Origin: Lentzea atacamensis
GTDB lineage: Bacteria > Actinomycetota > Actinomycetes > Mycobacteriales > Pseudonocardiaceae
Reading direction: 5' to 3'
NCBI RefSeq assembly: GCF_003269295.1
Contig: NZ_QLTT01000004.1
Location: 62,001-126,000, forward strand
Length of the DNA: 64,000 nt
Position 1 is the stretch's first letter. Every line of letters starts with the position of its first letter. The notes beneath the pieces were generated by a model that saw only the letters and a list, made by a program, of their open reading frames with translations, did not search any database and was not told the origin of the DNA. Made by a program: the position numbers and the translations under genes. Positions 15,035 to 23,481 of the stretch are shown here, in pieces.

Positions 15035-16549
15035 ATGCCCACCTATCTCTCGCCGGGCGTGTACGTCGAGGAGGTGGAGGCAGGTGCCCGCCCGATCGAG
15101 GGCGTGGGCACCGCCGTCGCCGCGTTCGTCGGGTTCGCGGCCAAGGGTGAGTACAACACCCCGACGCTGGTGTCGAACTGGGCGCAGTACACCGAGAAGT
15201 TCGGTGACTTCGCCGAGGGCTGCTACCTGCCGCTGGCCGTCTACGGCTACTTCCTCAACGGTGGAACCAACTGCTACGTCGTCCGCGTCGGAGGATCGCG
15301 CTCGGCGAAGGAACTGCCCGCGGGCCCGCAGGCGCAGCTGGGCGGCTACCGCGTGTCGGCTCGTGAGCTCGGTGCGGGCAGCCTGTCCGTCGAGGTGAGC
15401 GACCCGGCAGGGGAGAACCAGCCGGACGACCGCTTCTCGTTGATCGTCAAGGACAACGGCAAGGTCGTCGAGACGCACCAGGTGTCGTCCAAGCGCGGCA
15501 AGGAGAACGTGCTCACCGTCGTGAACACGGCCTCGAAGCTGATCACGATCGAAGAGGTCGCCGGCGCGTCGCTGGCCAAGCCGGACAAGGCTTCCGTGGC
15601 ACTGCGCGAGGCCCCGACACCGCCGCCCGTGCCGCGCAAGGTGGTGGCCGACGACTACGTGGGCGACGTGGCCGACCGCACCGGTTTCGGTGGCCTGGAA
15701 GCGATCGACGAGATCACGATGGTCTCGGTGCCCGATCTGATGAGCTCCTACCAGCGTGGGCTGATCACGCTCGAGGCCGTCAAGACCGTGCAGGCCGCGA
15801 TCATCGCGCACTGCGAGCTCATGGGCGACCGCATGGCGATCCTCGACCCGCCGCCGGACCTCTCGCCGGACCAGGTGAAGAACTGGAAGCAGACCGAGGC
15901 GGGCTACGACTCGAAGTACGCGACGCTCTACTACCCGTGGATCAAGGTCTACGATCCGTCCACTTCGGACAACATCTTCGTGCCGCCGTCAGGTCACATG
16001 GCCGGTGTCTGGGCGCGCAGCGACGCCGCTCGCGGCGTGCACAAGGCTCCGGCGAACGAGAACGTGCGCGGCGCCGTGGCGTTGCAGACCCAGCTCACCA
16101 AGGCCGAGCAGGAGCTGCTGAACCCGATCGGCGTGAACTGCATCCGTTCCTTCACCGGCCGCGGCATCCGCGTCTGGGGTGCGCGGACGCTGTCGTCCGA
16201 CCCGGCCTGGCGGTACCTGAACGTCCGGCGGCTCTTCAACTACCTCGAAGAGTCCATTCTGGACGGAACCCAGTGGGTGGTGTTCGAGCCGAACGACGAC
16301 GCCCTGTGGGCGCGTATCAGGCGCACCATCTCCGCCTTCCTGGTCATGGAGTGGCGCAAGGGCGCGTTGTTCGGCCTGACGCCCGACGAGGCGTTCTACG
16401 TCAAGTGCGACCGCGAGACCAACCCGGCGGAGGGCATCGACCTCGGCCAGGTCGTGTGCGAGATCGGCGTGGCGCCGGTGAAGCCCGCGGAGTTCGTCAT
16501 CTTCCGGCTCGCCCAGCTGCAGGGCGGCACCAGTCTGGTCAACGAGTAA
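15035..16549 (+). CDS. Contractile injection system sheath protein (Afp2/Pvc2-type)
   Basis: A 504-residue phage-tail-sheath family protein. The N-terminus YLSPGVYVEEVEAGARPIEGV is the classic sheath start, and the C-terminal core contains GIRVWGARTLSSDPAWRYLNVRRLFNYLEESI and VKCDRETNPAEGIDLGQVVCEIGVAPVKPAEFVIFRLAQ. It forms the contractile outer cylinder around the tube. Only one sheath gene is present, as in most actinobacterial systems (Afp and Pvc have several). A gggagg site lies 7 bp before the ATG. It is the first gene of a co-directional run that continues to 31715. Confidence 0.95.
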   Translation: MPTYLSPGVYVEEVEAGARPIEGVGTAVAAFVGFAAKGEYNTPTLVSNWAQYTEKFGDFAEGCYLPLAVYGYFLNGGTNCYVVRVGGSRSAKELPAGPQAQLGGYRVSARELGAGSLSVEVSDPAGENQPDDRFSLIVKDNGKVVETHQVSSKRGKENVLTVVNTASKLITIEEVAGASLAKPDKASVALREAPTPPPVPRKVVADDYVGDVADRTGFGGLEAIDEITMVSVPDLMSSYQRGLITLEAVKTVQAAIIAHCELMGDRMAILDPPPDLSPDQVKNWKQTEAGYDSKYATLYYPWIKVYDPSTSDNIFVPPSGHMAGVWARSDAARGVHKAPANENVRGAVALQTQLTKAEQELLNPIGVNCIRSFTGRGIRVWGARTLSSDPAWRYLNVRRLFNYLEESILDGTQWVVFEPNDDALWARIRRTISAFLVMEWRKGALFGLTPDEAFYVKCDRETNPAEGIDLGQVVCEIGVAPVKPAEFVIFRLAQLQGGTSLVNE

Positions 16550-16564
16550 AGGCGGTTCATCGAC

Positions 16565-17008
16565 ATGGCACTCCCCGATCTCGACACGTCGGTAGGCCAC
16601 TCGTTCGGCCTTGAGGTCGACGGCATCACGATCAAGCAGATCTCCGAGGTGACCGGCCTGAAGATGGAACAGGACGTCATCGAGCTCAAGCAGAACATGG
16701 CCGACGGCAAGTACGTCATCAAGAAGCTCCCCGGCCGCATGAAGGCGGGCGAGGTCGTCTTCACCCGAGGCCTCACCGCCGACAACTCGTTCGAGAAGTG
16801 GGTGAAGGACTCCCGCTTCGGCAAGATGGGCAGCGCCCGCAAGAACGGCGTGGTCGTCGTCTACGACTACGAGGGCCAGGCCATCAAGCGCTACAAGATC
16901 ATGCGCGCCTGGCCGAAGGCGCTGGAGATCGGCACGCTGAAGGCCGGCGACACCTCCGTGCTGACCGAGAAGCTCACGGTCACCTACGAGGAGATGGAAG
17001 TCGAGTGA
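16565..17008 (+). CDS. Injection system inner tube protein 1 (Afp1/Pvc1-type)
   Basis: A 147-residue member of the phage tail tube (gp19/Hcp-like) family, predicted to stack as hexameric rings inside the sheath. Diagnostic stretches are GHSFGLEVDGITIKQISEVTGL at the N-terminus and KRYKIMRAWPKALEIGTLKAGDTSVLTEKLTVTYEEME at the C-terminus. It lies 15 bp behind the sheath gene, the usual sheath-tube pair, and its stop overlaps the next GTG. A second, more divergent tube protein is encoded at 20262-20690. Confidence 0.93.
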   Translation: MALPDLDTSVGHSFGLEVDGITIKQISEVTGLKMEQDVIELKQNMADGKYVIKKLPGRMKAGEVVFTRGLTADNSFEKWVKDSRFGKMGSARKNGVVVVYDYEGQAIKRYKIMRAWPKALEIGTLKAGDTSVLTEKLTVTYEEMEVE

Positions 17009-17397
17009 AACGCTCCGCCGCCCCCGTCATGCAGACCGAGTTCGCGTTCGAGCTTCCGCGCGGCTACGTCGACGACTCGGGCACCGTGCACAAGTCGGGC
17101 GTGATGCGCCTGGCCACGGCCCGCGACGAGCTGATCCCGCTGCGGGACGACCGGGTCCGCGAGAACGCGGCCTTCCTCACGGTCGTGCTGCTGGGCCGTG
17201 TGGTGGTCCGTCTCGGCTCGGTGACCGACGTGCACGCGGGGATCATCGAGAACCTGTTCGCGTCGGACCTGGCCTTCCTGCAGGACATGTACCGCCGCAT
17301 CAACAGCGAGGGCCACACCCGCACCGGCGTGGCGTGCCCCTCCTGCGGGCACGGCTTCGAGGTCGACATCGCGGGTGGGCGCCTGGGGGAATCGTGA
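17005..17397 (+). CDS. Small eCIS protein with C-terminal CxxC motif
   Basis: A 130-residue protein coupled by GTGA overlap to the tube gene; an internal ATG at 29 bp is an alternative start. It resembles the phage T4-type tail assembly/baseplate helper that recurs at this place in eCIS loci. Typical segments are TEFAFELPRGYVDDSGTVHKSG, MRLATARDELIPLRDDRV and LLGRVVVRLGSV. The C-terminus has a half zinc-ribbon, ACPSCGHGFEVD, which could pair across a dimer. Exact role unknown; conserved position argues for a structural or assembly function. Confidence 0.7.
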   Translation: MKRSAAPVMQTEFAFELPRGYVDDSGTVHKSGVMRLATARDELIPLRDDRVRENAAFLTVVLLGRVVVRLGSVTDVHAGIIENLFASDLAFLQDMYRRINSEGHTRTGVACPSCGHGFEVDIAGGRLGES

Positions 17398-17594
17398 CGT
17401 ACGCGCCGGACCGGCTGTACTCGGAGGTCGCGTACGTCGCCTACCACTTCCACTGGTCGCTCGACTCCATCTTGGACCTGGAGCACACGGATCGGCTGCG
17501 GTACGTGGAGGAGATCGGCCGCATCAACACGCGGATTTCTGCGAGTTCTGGTTCAGGTTCCGGTTTTGGCTCCGGGTTCGGTTTGGGGAGGTGA
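17394..17594 (+). CDS. DUF6760-like small eCIS protein
   Basis: A 66-residue protein whose first 45 residues (YAPDRLYSEVAYVAYHFHWS, then ILDLEHTDRLRYVEEIGRIN) match a short conserved family found next to tube genes in eCIS loci, which I know as DUF6760. The tail is an unusual Ser/Gly/Phe repeat (SGSGSGFGSGFGLGR). The GTG start overlaps the preceding stop. I infer that it is a baseplate or tube-initiation component, because the aromatic/acidic N-terminal helix pair is preserved; there is no direct evidence here. Confidence 0.72.
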   Translation: MTYAPDRLYSEVAYVAYHFHWSLDSILDLEHTDRLRYVEEIGRINTRISASSGSGSGFGSGFGLGR

Positions 17595-17600
17595 CTTGCT

Positions 17601-20252
17601 GTGTGGCCCTTTCGGCGGCGATCCGCTGAACCTTCGTTGCCCGTCGTCCGGGCCGACTGGCGGACGTTGCCACCGCTGCAGCGGGTCGTGTCCGCGCACC
17701 CGCTGATCAACCCGGTGTCCGCGTTCTCGTCGCGGTTGACCGCCTGGCAGAACCCGTCGTTCCTGGCGCCGCTGGCGCACGCGGTGGGGCCTGCGGAGCC
17801 TTCCGGTTCGATCTCGGACGTGGCGGCTCCCGCGCAGGAGCCTTCCGAGTGGAAGCCGGTGTGGGGAGACGTTTCCGGGCCTTCGGGTTCGGGAGGGCCG
17901 GTGGTGTCCCGGATGCTTGCTGCCGAGCCGCCCGCGCCTGTGGTTTCGCGCAGTGCCGCGGACTCTGCCGAGCCGGGCGGGTCCGCGCTGCAGGCCCTCG
18001 GGGCGGTTGCTGAAGACTCTCCGCCGCCCACGGTCGGAGCAGCTGTGCAACGTTCGGCGGCGGAAGAGCCGCCACGCCCGGTCCCGCCGTCCCGGCCGAG
18101 GAGGCTGGGACTCGGTGAGCCGATTTCGTCCGTGCTGCAGCGATCCGCTGGGCCGGACGGCTCGGAGGCGGGGCGCGCGGCTGACCCCACCAAGGCAACA
18201 CCTTCTGCTCCGCAGCGGGCTGCCGACTCCGGCGGGGCGGTTGAGCCGGTGACCCCGCAGGCGGGTAGGCCGTCCGTGCAGAGGCTTGCCGACGCACCAC
18301 GAACCCCAGGACTCGGCATGCCCGTCGTGCGGCAGCCCTCCGAGTCCGGCGCGGCCGATTCCGCCGGCGGGTCGAGCTCGTCCGAACACGCCGGGCACGG
18401 TGGCGAGCTGACTTCGGCAGGGGACTTGGATCTGGTGCCCACGACGGGGGACGCCACCGCCGCCTCGGTGAGCGAAGCCGGCGAGTCGGCGCCGACCGCG
18501 GGCTTCACGGACCAGCTGCCGGTCCTCGATCCTGGTGTGAGCGGCACTGGTGCCGGCGACTCGTCCGCGAGCGGTGTCGAGCCGGGAGCGGGGTCGGCGG
18601 GACCGCCCACCGATGTCCTTCAGCGTGCTGTGGATTCCAGCCGGGATGTGGCCGAGCGGGCAGCTCTGCCCATGGTGCAACGGGTCTCCGGCTCCGGGAT
18701 CTCGGCAGCGGGCACGCCGGGCGCTCGCCAGAGCGATGCCGGTTCCGGAACTGCGGGATTACCTGCGGTGCAGCGTGTCGTCGCTACCAGCCACGTGTCC
18801 CCAACGACCAGTGATGTTGGTCCGTCTGCGGTGCAGCGTGTTGCCGGGGCCGACCACGTGTCCCCAACGACCAGCGATGGCGGACCGTCTGCGGTGCAGC
18901 GTGTCGCCGAAACCGGCCACGTGTCCCCAACGACGAGTGATAGTGGCTCGCCTGCAGTTGCCGGGACCGATCACGTGTCCCGAACGGCCAGCGGTGGTGG
19001 CCCGCCTGCGGTGCAACGTCTCGTCGGCGACGCGCCCAGCCTCCCGGTGCTGGGTCGGCCCACGGCTGCGGACAGTTCTGCCACACCAGAGGCATCCGCC
19101 TCGGGCGGGACCGACCTCGGCACGGGCTCCGGCACAGCCATCCCGTCCGTCCAGACCATGGGCGATCTCGGCGGACCTTCTGCATCGACGACGTCTCGCC
19201 CTGATGCCCCATCCTCGTCGACCACGGCCGACTCCGCGGTACCTGCCACGGCGAACTCCGGCGGGCCTTCCGCGCCGATCGCGGCCGATTCCGCGGTGCC
19301 TTCCGTGCTGACCACGGCTCACTTCCGCGCGCCGATCGCGACGGACTCTGCGGTGCCTTCTGCACAGACTGTGGCGGGCTTCGGTGCGTCTTCCGCGCCA
19401 GCCGCAGCCGATTCCGCGGTGCCTTCCGTACAGGCTGCGGGAGACTTCGGCACGCCTTCCGTACAGACTGCGGCCGACTTCGGTGCGTCTTCCGCGCCGA
19501 TCGCGGCGGACTCTGCGGTGCCTTCCGTGCTGAGCGCGGCGAACTTCGGCACGCCTTCCGCGGCGATCGCGGCCGGCTCCGCGATGCCTGCCACGGCGAA
19601 CTTCGGCGGGCCTTCCGCGCCGACCGCGGCCGATTCCGCCGTGCCTTCCGTACAGACGGTGGCGGACTTCGGTGCGTCTTCCGCGCCGATCGCGGCCGAT
19701 TCCGCGGTGCCTTCCGTGCTGAGCGCGGCGAACCTCGGCGCGCCTTACGCGTCAACCGGCCCAGGCGAACCGGTCGCCCAGCGGCTCGTCGGCACCGCAC
19801 CCAGCCTGCCGATCGTGTCACGAACCGATGCCGCGCCCACCGCGCCAACCGCAACCTTCACCGAGCCCGCACCCGCACCCGCACCCGCAGTGCAGCGACT
19901 GGTCGGTTCCGCGCCCCCGCTCGTCCAGCGGGCACCACAAACGCCGATCCCGCCGGCCGCGGCACCATCGGCAGGCCCGCTCGGGCAGGCGCAACCCGCC
20001 TTGCCCGTCGTCGTGGCCCGCGCCCCGGACCCCGAGCCGGCCCCGGCCCCGGAGCCCGTCCAGCGCGTCGTCGAAACCACCGTGCAGCGCGCCGAGGCGG
20101 CTCAACCCGAGGCGCCGCAACCAGGGCCCGGAGCGCCAGCGGGGCAGAACGCCGACGAGTTGTTGCGGAAGTTGTACGACCCCCTGCTGCGCCGGCTCAA
20201 GGCCGACCTGTGGCTCGACCGTGAGCGTCGTGGGGCGCTCACCGACCTGTGA
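17601..20252 (+). CDS. Giant Pro/Ala/Ser-rich eCIS protein with VQR repeats
   Basis: An 883-residue protein with conserved ends and a long disordered middle. The N-terminal 60 residues (LPVVRADWRTLPPLQRVVSA, HPLINPVSAFSSRLTAWQNP) and the C-terminal helix (ADELLRKLYDPLLRRLKADL, then WLDRERRGALTDL) look folded and family-conserved. Between them are at least eleven VQR tripeptides plus LQR and AQR variants. One array repeats HVSPTTSD..PSAVQRV every 21 residues (18792-19025), and another is built on ADSAVPS (19226-19740). There is no signal peptide or membrane segment. It lies between the DUF6760-like and second tube genes. It could be a tape measure, a cargo scaffold or a substrate of the DUF4157 protein (all inference). 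Confidence 0.8.
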   Translation: MWPFRRRSAEPSLPVVRADWRTLPPLQRVVSAHPLINPVSAFSSRLTAWQNPSFLAPLAHAVGPAEPSGSISDVAAPAQEPSEWKPVWGDVSGPSGSGGPVVSRMLAAEPPAPVVSRSAADSAEPGGSALQALGAVAEDSPPPTVGAAVQRSAAEEPPRPVPPSRPRRLGLGEPISSVLQRSAGPDGSEAGRAADPTKATPSAPQRAADSGGAVEPVTPQAGRPSVQRLADAPRTPGLGMPVVRQPSESGAADSAGGSSSSEHAGHGGELTSAGDLDLVPTTGDATAASVSEAGESAPTAGFTDQLPVLDPGVSGTGAGDSSASGVEPGAGSAGPPTDVLQRAVDSSRDVAERAALPMVQRVSGSGISAAGTPGARQSDAGSGTAGLPAVQRVVATSHVSPTTSDVGPSAVQRVAGADHVSPTTSDGGPSAVQRVAETGHVSPTTSDSGSPAVAGTDHVSRTASGGGPPAVQRLVGDAPSLPVLGRPTAADSSATPEASASGGTDLGTGSGTAIPSVQTMGDLGGPSASTTSRPDAPSSSTTADSAVPATANSGGPSAPIAADSAVPSVLTTAHFRAPIATDSAVPSAQTVAGFGASSAPAAADSAVPSVQAAGDFGTPSVQTAADFGASSAPIAADSAVPSVLSAANFGTPSAAIAAGSAMPATANFGGPSAPTAADSAVPSVQTVADFGASSAPIAADSAVPSVLSAANLGAPYASTGPGEPVAQRLVGTAPSLPIVSRTDAAPTAPTATFTEPAPAPAPAVQRLVGSAPPLVQRAPQTPIPPAAAPSAGPLGQAQPALPVVVARAPDPEPAPAPEPVQRVVETTVQRAEAAQPEAPQPGPGAPAGQNADELLRKLYDPLLRRLKADLWLDRERRGALTDL
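18792..19025 (+). repeat. 63-bp in-frame tandem repeat in the VQR protein
   Basis: The core cacgtgtccccaacgacca recurs at 18792, 18855 and 18918 (spacing 63 bp, 21 codons), with a diverged, shorter unit at 18972. Each unit encodes HVSPTTSD followed by PSAVQRV. The near-identical DNA suggests recent unit duplication. Confidence 0.8.
19226..19740 (+). repeat. ADSAVPS repeat array in the VQR protein
   Basis: Seven copies of (A/T)DSAVP and one degenerate GSAMP copy, interleaved with F-G-(A/T/G)-(S/P) units such as ADFGASSAPIA. The DNA core gattccgcggtgccttccgt is repeated with few changes. It is coding sequence, not an intergenic array. Confidence 0.75.
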
Positions 20253-20261
20253 GGACATGCC

Positions 20262-20690
20262 ATGACCGCACCAGAGGAAGCCGTCGCCGTCTGCTTCAGC
20301 GTGTCGGTGGACAAGAACGACCTGGGGTCGTTCAACAGCTGTGAGGGGCTCGGGTGCGAGTTCGTCATCGAGCAGCGGGAAGAGGGCGGCAACAACGGGA
20401 TGGTGTGGCAGCTGCCCACGCGCATCAAGTACCCCAACGTGAAGCTGTCGCGGCCGGTCACCAGGGACAGCCAGAAGATCACGAACTGGATCTCGGGGAT
20501 GGCGGCGGGGGTCAGGCGGAGAACCGCGGTCATCGAGGCGAAGACGCTCGAAGGGAAGATCATCGCCAGCTGGTCGCTGGCCGGGGTGGTGCCGGTGCGG
20601 TGGACGGGGCCGCAGCTCAGTGCCGAGCAGGCCAAGGTCGCCACGGAGACGCTTGAGCTGGCGCACCACGGGTTTCTGGACGCGCGATGA
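20262..20690 (+). CDS. Injection system inner tube protein 2 (Afp5/Pvc5-type)
   Basis: A 142-residue phage tail tube-like protein. The start VAVCFSVSVDKNDLGSFNSC followed by EGLGCEFVIEQREEGG, then LPTRIKYPNVKLSRPVTRDS and ASWSLAGVVPVRWTGPQLSA, match the second, baseplate-proximal tube subunit of eCIS. In known particles this subunit forms the ring that connects the spike complex to the main tube. It lies 9 bp behind the VQR protein gene, and its stop overlaps the LysM gene start (ATGA). Confidence 0.9.
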   Translation: MTAPEEAVAVCFSVSVDKNDLGSFNSCEGLGCEFVIEQREEGGNNGMVWQLPTRIKYPNVKLSRPVTRDSQKITNWISGMAAGVRRRTAVIEAKTLEGKIIASWSLAGVVPVRWTGPQLSAEQAKVATETLELAHHGFLDAR

Positions 20691-21421
20691 CCGTCACGTT
20701 CACGAGCGCGGGGTCGGCGACCACGTCCAAGAAGATGGAGCACGCCAGCATCACGGTGCACGAGCCGCCGAAGCCGGGTGGGCTGCAGAAGCCCGGGGCG
20801 GAGCTGGGCGTCATCAAGTTCACGTTCAACCCCAAGGAGCTGACGCTCGCCAAGAACGCCAAGTGGCAGCGGCAGACGCAGCCCAACGCGGCCAAGGCCG
20901 GCGTCCCGGAGTTCAAGGGGGCCGAGCCGGCGAAGCTGAGTCTGGAGATGTTCCTCGACTCGACCGACACCATGGGCGACGCGGTCATCAAGACGGTCGA
21001 GCAGCTCTTCAACCTCACCGTGCCCACGAAGGAAAGCCGCAAGGGCGGCAAGGGCAGCCCGCCCTGGGTCATCTTCCAGTGGGGCACCACGAAGGGCGTC
21101 CCCAGCTTCGTCTCCAGCGTCTCGGCCAAGTACACGCTCTTCACGCCCGGCGGGATGCCGGTCAGGGCCGTGTGCACGATCAACCTGGAGGAGGTCAGCG
21201 GCGAACCGGGCGGCCAGAACCCGACCAGCGGTGCGCTCGCGGCCAGGGACACGCACACGCTCACGGCCGGTGGTTCGCTGCAGTCGCTGGCGTACAAGGC
21301 GTACGGCAACGCGGAGCTGTGGCGGCACATCGCCGAGGCCAACGACATCGACGACCCGATGCGGCTCAAGCTCGGCTCAACAGTGCTCGTTCCGGCGTTG
21401 GAGGAGATCCAGCATGGCTAA
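20687..21421 (+). CDS. LysM-containing baseplate hub protein (Afp7/Pvc7-type)
   Basis: A 244-residue protein. The N-terminal domain (GVIKFTFNPKELTLAKNAKW, SLEMFLDSTDTM) is the gp53/gp54-like clamp of eCIS. The C-terminus is a LysM-type module: TLTAGGSLQSLAYKAYGNAE followed by LWRHIAEANDIDDP, residues about 188-235. It stabilises the junction of tube and spike inside the baseplate. It is coupled to the tube-2 gene by ATGA and overlaps the spike gene by 8 bp. Confidence 0.9.
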   Translation: MTVTFTSAGSATTSKKMEHASITVHEPPKPGGLQKPGAELGVIKFTFNPKELTLAKNAKWQRQTQPNAAKAGVPEFKGAEPAKLSLEMFLDSTDTMGDAVIKTVEQLFNLTVPTKESRKGGKGSPPWVIFQWGTTKGVPSFVSSVSAKYTLFTPGGMPVRAVCTINLEEVSGEPGGQNPTSGALAARDTHTLTAGGSLQSLAYKAYGNAELWRHIAEANDIDDPMRLKLGSTVLVPALEEIQHG

Positions 21422-23183
21422 CGAGAGCTTCGCCAACAACCTGGTCGTCGAGGTCGAGGGCCAGCCGTTGCCCGCGGACGTCAAGCTGTTGCTGACCTAC
21501 GCCTACGTCGACGACAGCCGGAACCTGCCGGACATGTTCGTGCTGCGGTTCCGCGACCCCGGCCACGTCGTGCTCACCAAGGGGCGCTTCACCATCGGCG
21601 CGAAGACGGCGCTCAAAGTCCAGACCGCCGACCCCGGCGCGCCGAAACCGCTGATGAGCGGCGAGATCACCGCGGTGGGGGTCGAGCTCGACGCCCAGGG
21701 CACGTTCACCGAGGTCAGGGGGTACGACGAGGCGCACCGGCTGTTCCGGGGCAAGCGCGTCGCGGTCTACCCGAACATGACGGTCGGCGACGTCGTCAGG
21801 AAGGTCGCCGAACGCGCGCACATCAAGGTCGGCGACATCGACAACGTGCCGGGCTTCGGCGGCAGGCCGGACACCCAGCTCAGCCAGGACAACGTCAGCG
21901 ACTGGGAGTTCCTGAGCCGCCTGGCGCGCACGGTCGGCGCGCAGATCGCGGTCAAGGACGGCAAGCTCGACTTCAAGCTCCCCGAACCACCTGCCTCGGC
22001 GCCGAAACCCAACGCCAAGGCCAAGTCCAACCCGCTCGTCCTCGAGCTGCACAGCACGCTCGTGGCGCTCAGGGCGGGCATCACGACCGCGGGCCAGGTG
22101 CCCGAGATCCAGGTCAGGGGCTGGGACTTCGAGAACAAGCAGGAGGTGGTGGCGACCGCCACCCCGAACACCGCCGGCGTCGAGGTGCCGCAGGCCAAGC
22201 CGATCGAGCTCGCCAACAAGTTCAAGGCCCCGCCCCACCTCGAAGCGGGCCTGGCCTACCGGACGCACGCTGAGGCCAAGACCGCGGCGGAAGCCCTGGC
22301 GGCACAGCTCGGCGGCTCGTGCGCCGAACTCTCCGGCGTGGCACGGGGCAACCCGGAACTGAAGGCGGGGGTGGCGGTGGCGCTGGCCAACGTCGGCGAA
22401 CCGTTCCAGGGCAAGTACACCCTCACCAGCACCCGGCACCTGTTCGCCGAGCACACCGGCTACACCACGGAGTTCACCGTGTCCGGCAGGCAGGAACGCT
22501 CGCTCTACGGACTCGTCCACAGCACGAAGGACAAGCCGCTCAACGGACTCGTGCCCGCCGTCGTCACGAACGCCAAGGACCCGCTGCAGATCGGCCGCGT
22601 CCAGGTGAGGTTTCCCTGGCTCTCCGCGGAGCTCACCAGCGTCTGGGCCAGGACCGTGCAGCAGGGCGCAGGAGCGAACCGCGGCACGGTGATCCTGCCG
22701 GAGGTCGGCGACGAGGTGCTGGTCGGCTTCGAGCACGGTGACTTCGACGCGCCCTACGTGCTCGGCGGTCTCTACAACGGCAAGGACAAGCCGCCCAAGC
22801 TCAGCAAGCCGCCGGTCGACGGCGCCAACGGCGGGATCGCGGTGAGGGGGTTCGTGAGCCGCAAGGGGCACAAGGTCGAGTTCGTCGAGGACGACGGCAT
22901 CGTGATCTCCAGCGGTGACGGGAAGTTCGTCGTCAAGCTCGACCAGAGGTCCCAGAACATCGAGATCACCAGCGGCAAGACCATCGCCGTCAAGGCGCAG
23001 AACGGCATCACCGTCGACGCCGGCACCGGGCCGCTGGAGCTCAAGGGGCAGAAGGTGTCCGTGAAGGCGCAGACCGAGCTCAAGGCGGAAGGCGCCCAGG
23101 TCAAGATCGCCGGCCAGGCCCAGACCGAGGTGACCTCCAGCGGTGCGCTCACCGTCAAGGGCTCCATCGTCAAGATCAACTGA
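21414..23183 (+). CDS. VgrG-like spike protein (Afp8/Pvc8-type)
   Basis: A 589-residue protein combining a gp27-like hub and gp5-like spike. The hub has NNLVVEVEGQPLPADVKLLL and DNVSDWEFLSRLARTVGAQI. The OB-fold Gp5-type domain follows near residues 365-450 with VVTNAKDPLQIGRVQVRFPW and DEVLVGFEHGDFDAPYVLGG. The C-terminal beta-helix is made of repeated short strands (GKTIAVKAQNGITVDAGTG, LKGQKVSVKAQTELKAEGAQ). It forms the trimeric needle on which the PAAR tip sits. The ATG at 21414 is inside the preceding gene's end, in a different frame. Confidence 0.93.
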   Translation: MANESFANNLVVEVEGQPLPADVKLLLTYAYVDDSRNLPDMFVLRFRDPGHVVLTKGRFTIGAKTALKVQTADPGAPKPLMSGEITAVGVELDAQGTFTEVRGYDEAHRLFRGKRVAVYPNMTVGDVVRKVAERAHIKVGDIDNVPGFGGRPDTQLSQDNVSDWEFLSRLARTVGAQIAVKDGKLDFKLPEPPASAPKPNAKAKSNPLVLELHSTLVALRAGITTAGQVPEIQVRGWDFENKQEVVATATPNTAGVEVPQAKPIELANKFKAPPHLEAGLAYRTHAEAKTAAEALAAQLGGSCAELSGVARGNPELKAGVAVALANVGEPFQGKYTLTSTRHLFAEHTGYTTEFTVSGRQERSLYGLVHSTKDKPLNGLVPAVVTNAKDPLQIGRVQVRFPWLSAELTSVWARTVQQGAGANRGTVILPEVGDEVLVGFEHGDFDAPYVLGGLYNGKDKPPKLSKPPVDGANGGIAVRGFVSRKGHKVEFVEDDGIVISSGDGKFVVKLDQRSQNIEITSGKTIAVKAQNGITVDAGTGPLELKGQKVSVKAQTELKAEGAQVKIAGQAQTEVTSSGALTVKGSIVKIN

Positions 23184-23193
23184 GGAACGGACC

Positions 23194-23478
23194 ATGCCAC
23201 CCGCAGCAAGAGTCGGAGACATGACCGGGCACCCCGGCGTCATCATGCCGCCCGGTGTCCCGACCGTGCTCATCGGCGGACTGCCCGCCGCGACGGTCGG
23301 GTCGATGCACACCTGCTCGTTCCCGCCGCCCGCCGTGCACCCGCCGACGCCGGTCATCCCGCCGGGCTGCCCGACCGTGCTGATCGGCGGCAAACCCGCG
23401 GCCCGCGTGGGTGACATGAGCGGCTGTGGCGCGCCGATCCTGCCGCCCGGCTGCCCGACCGTCCTGATCGGAGGATGA
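23194..23478 (+). CDS. PAAR-domain spike tip protein
   Basis: A 94-residue protein formed almost wholly by one PAAR domain, with the repeated unit PPGxPTVLIGGxPAAxVGDM appearing three times, at about residues 19-37, 57-76 and 83-94. Metal-binding candidates are the conserved His and Cys residues (H13, H40, C42, C80). It sharpens the VgrG-like trimer. No C-terminal effector extension is fused to it, so cargo must be loaded otherwise. It lies 10 bp downstream of the spike gene. Confidence 0.92.
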   Translation: MPPAARVGDMTGHPGVIMPPGVPTVLIGGLPAATVGSMHTCSFPPPAVHPPTPVIPPGCPTVLIGGKPAARVGDMSGCGAPILPPGCPTVLIGG

Positions 23479-23481
23479 GCG

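Noticed and set aside
18792-19025. Regularly spaced repeats suggesting a CRISPR array
   Set aside because: Unit spacing is 63 then 54 bp, all in frame, and encodes a repeated peptide; spacers are not unique and no cas gene is near.
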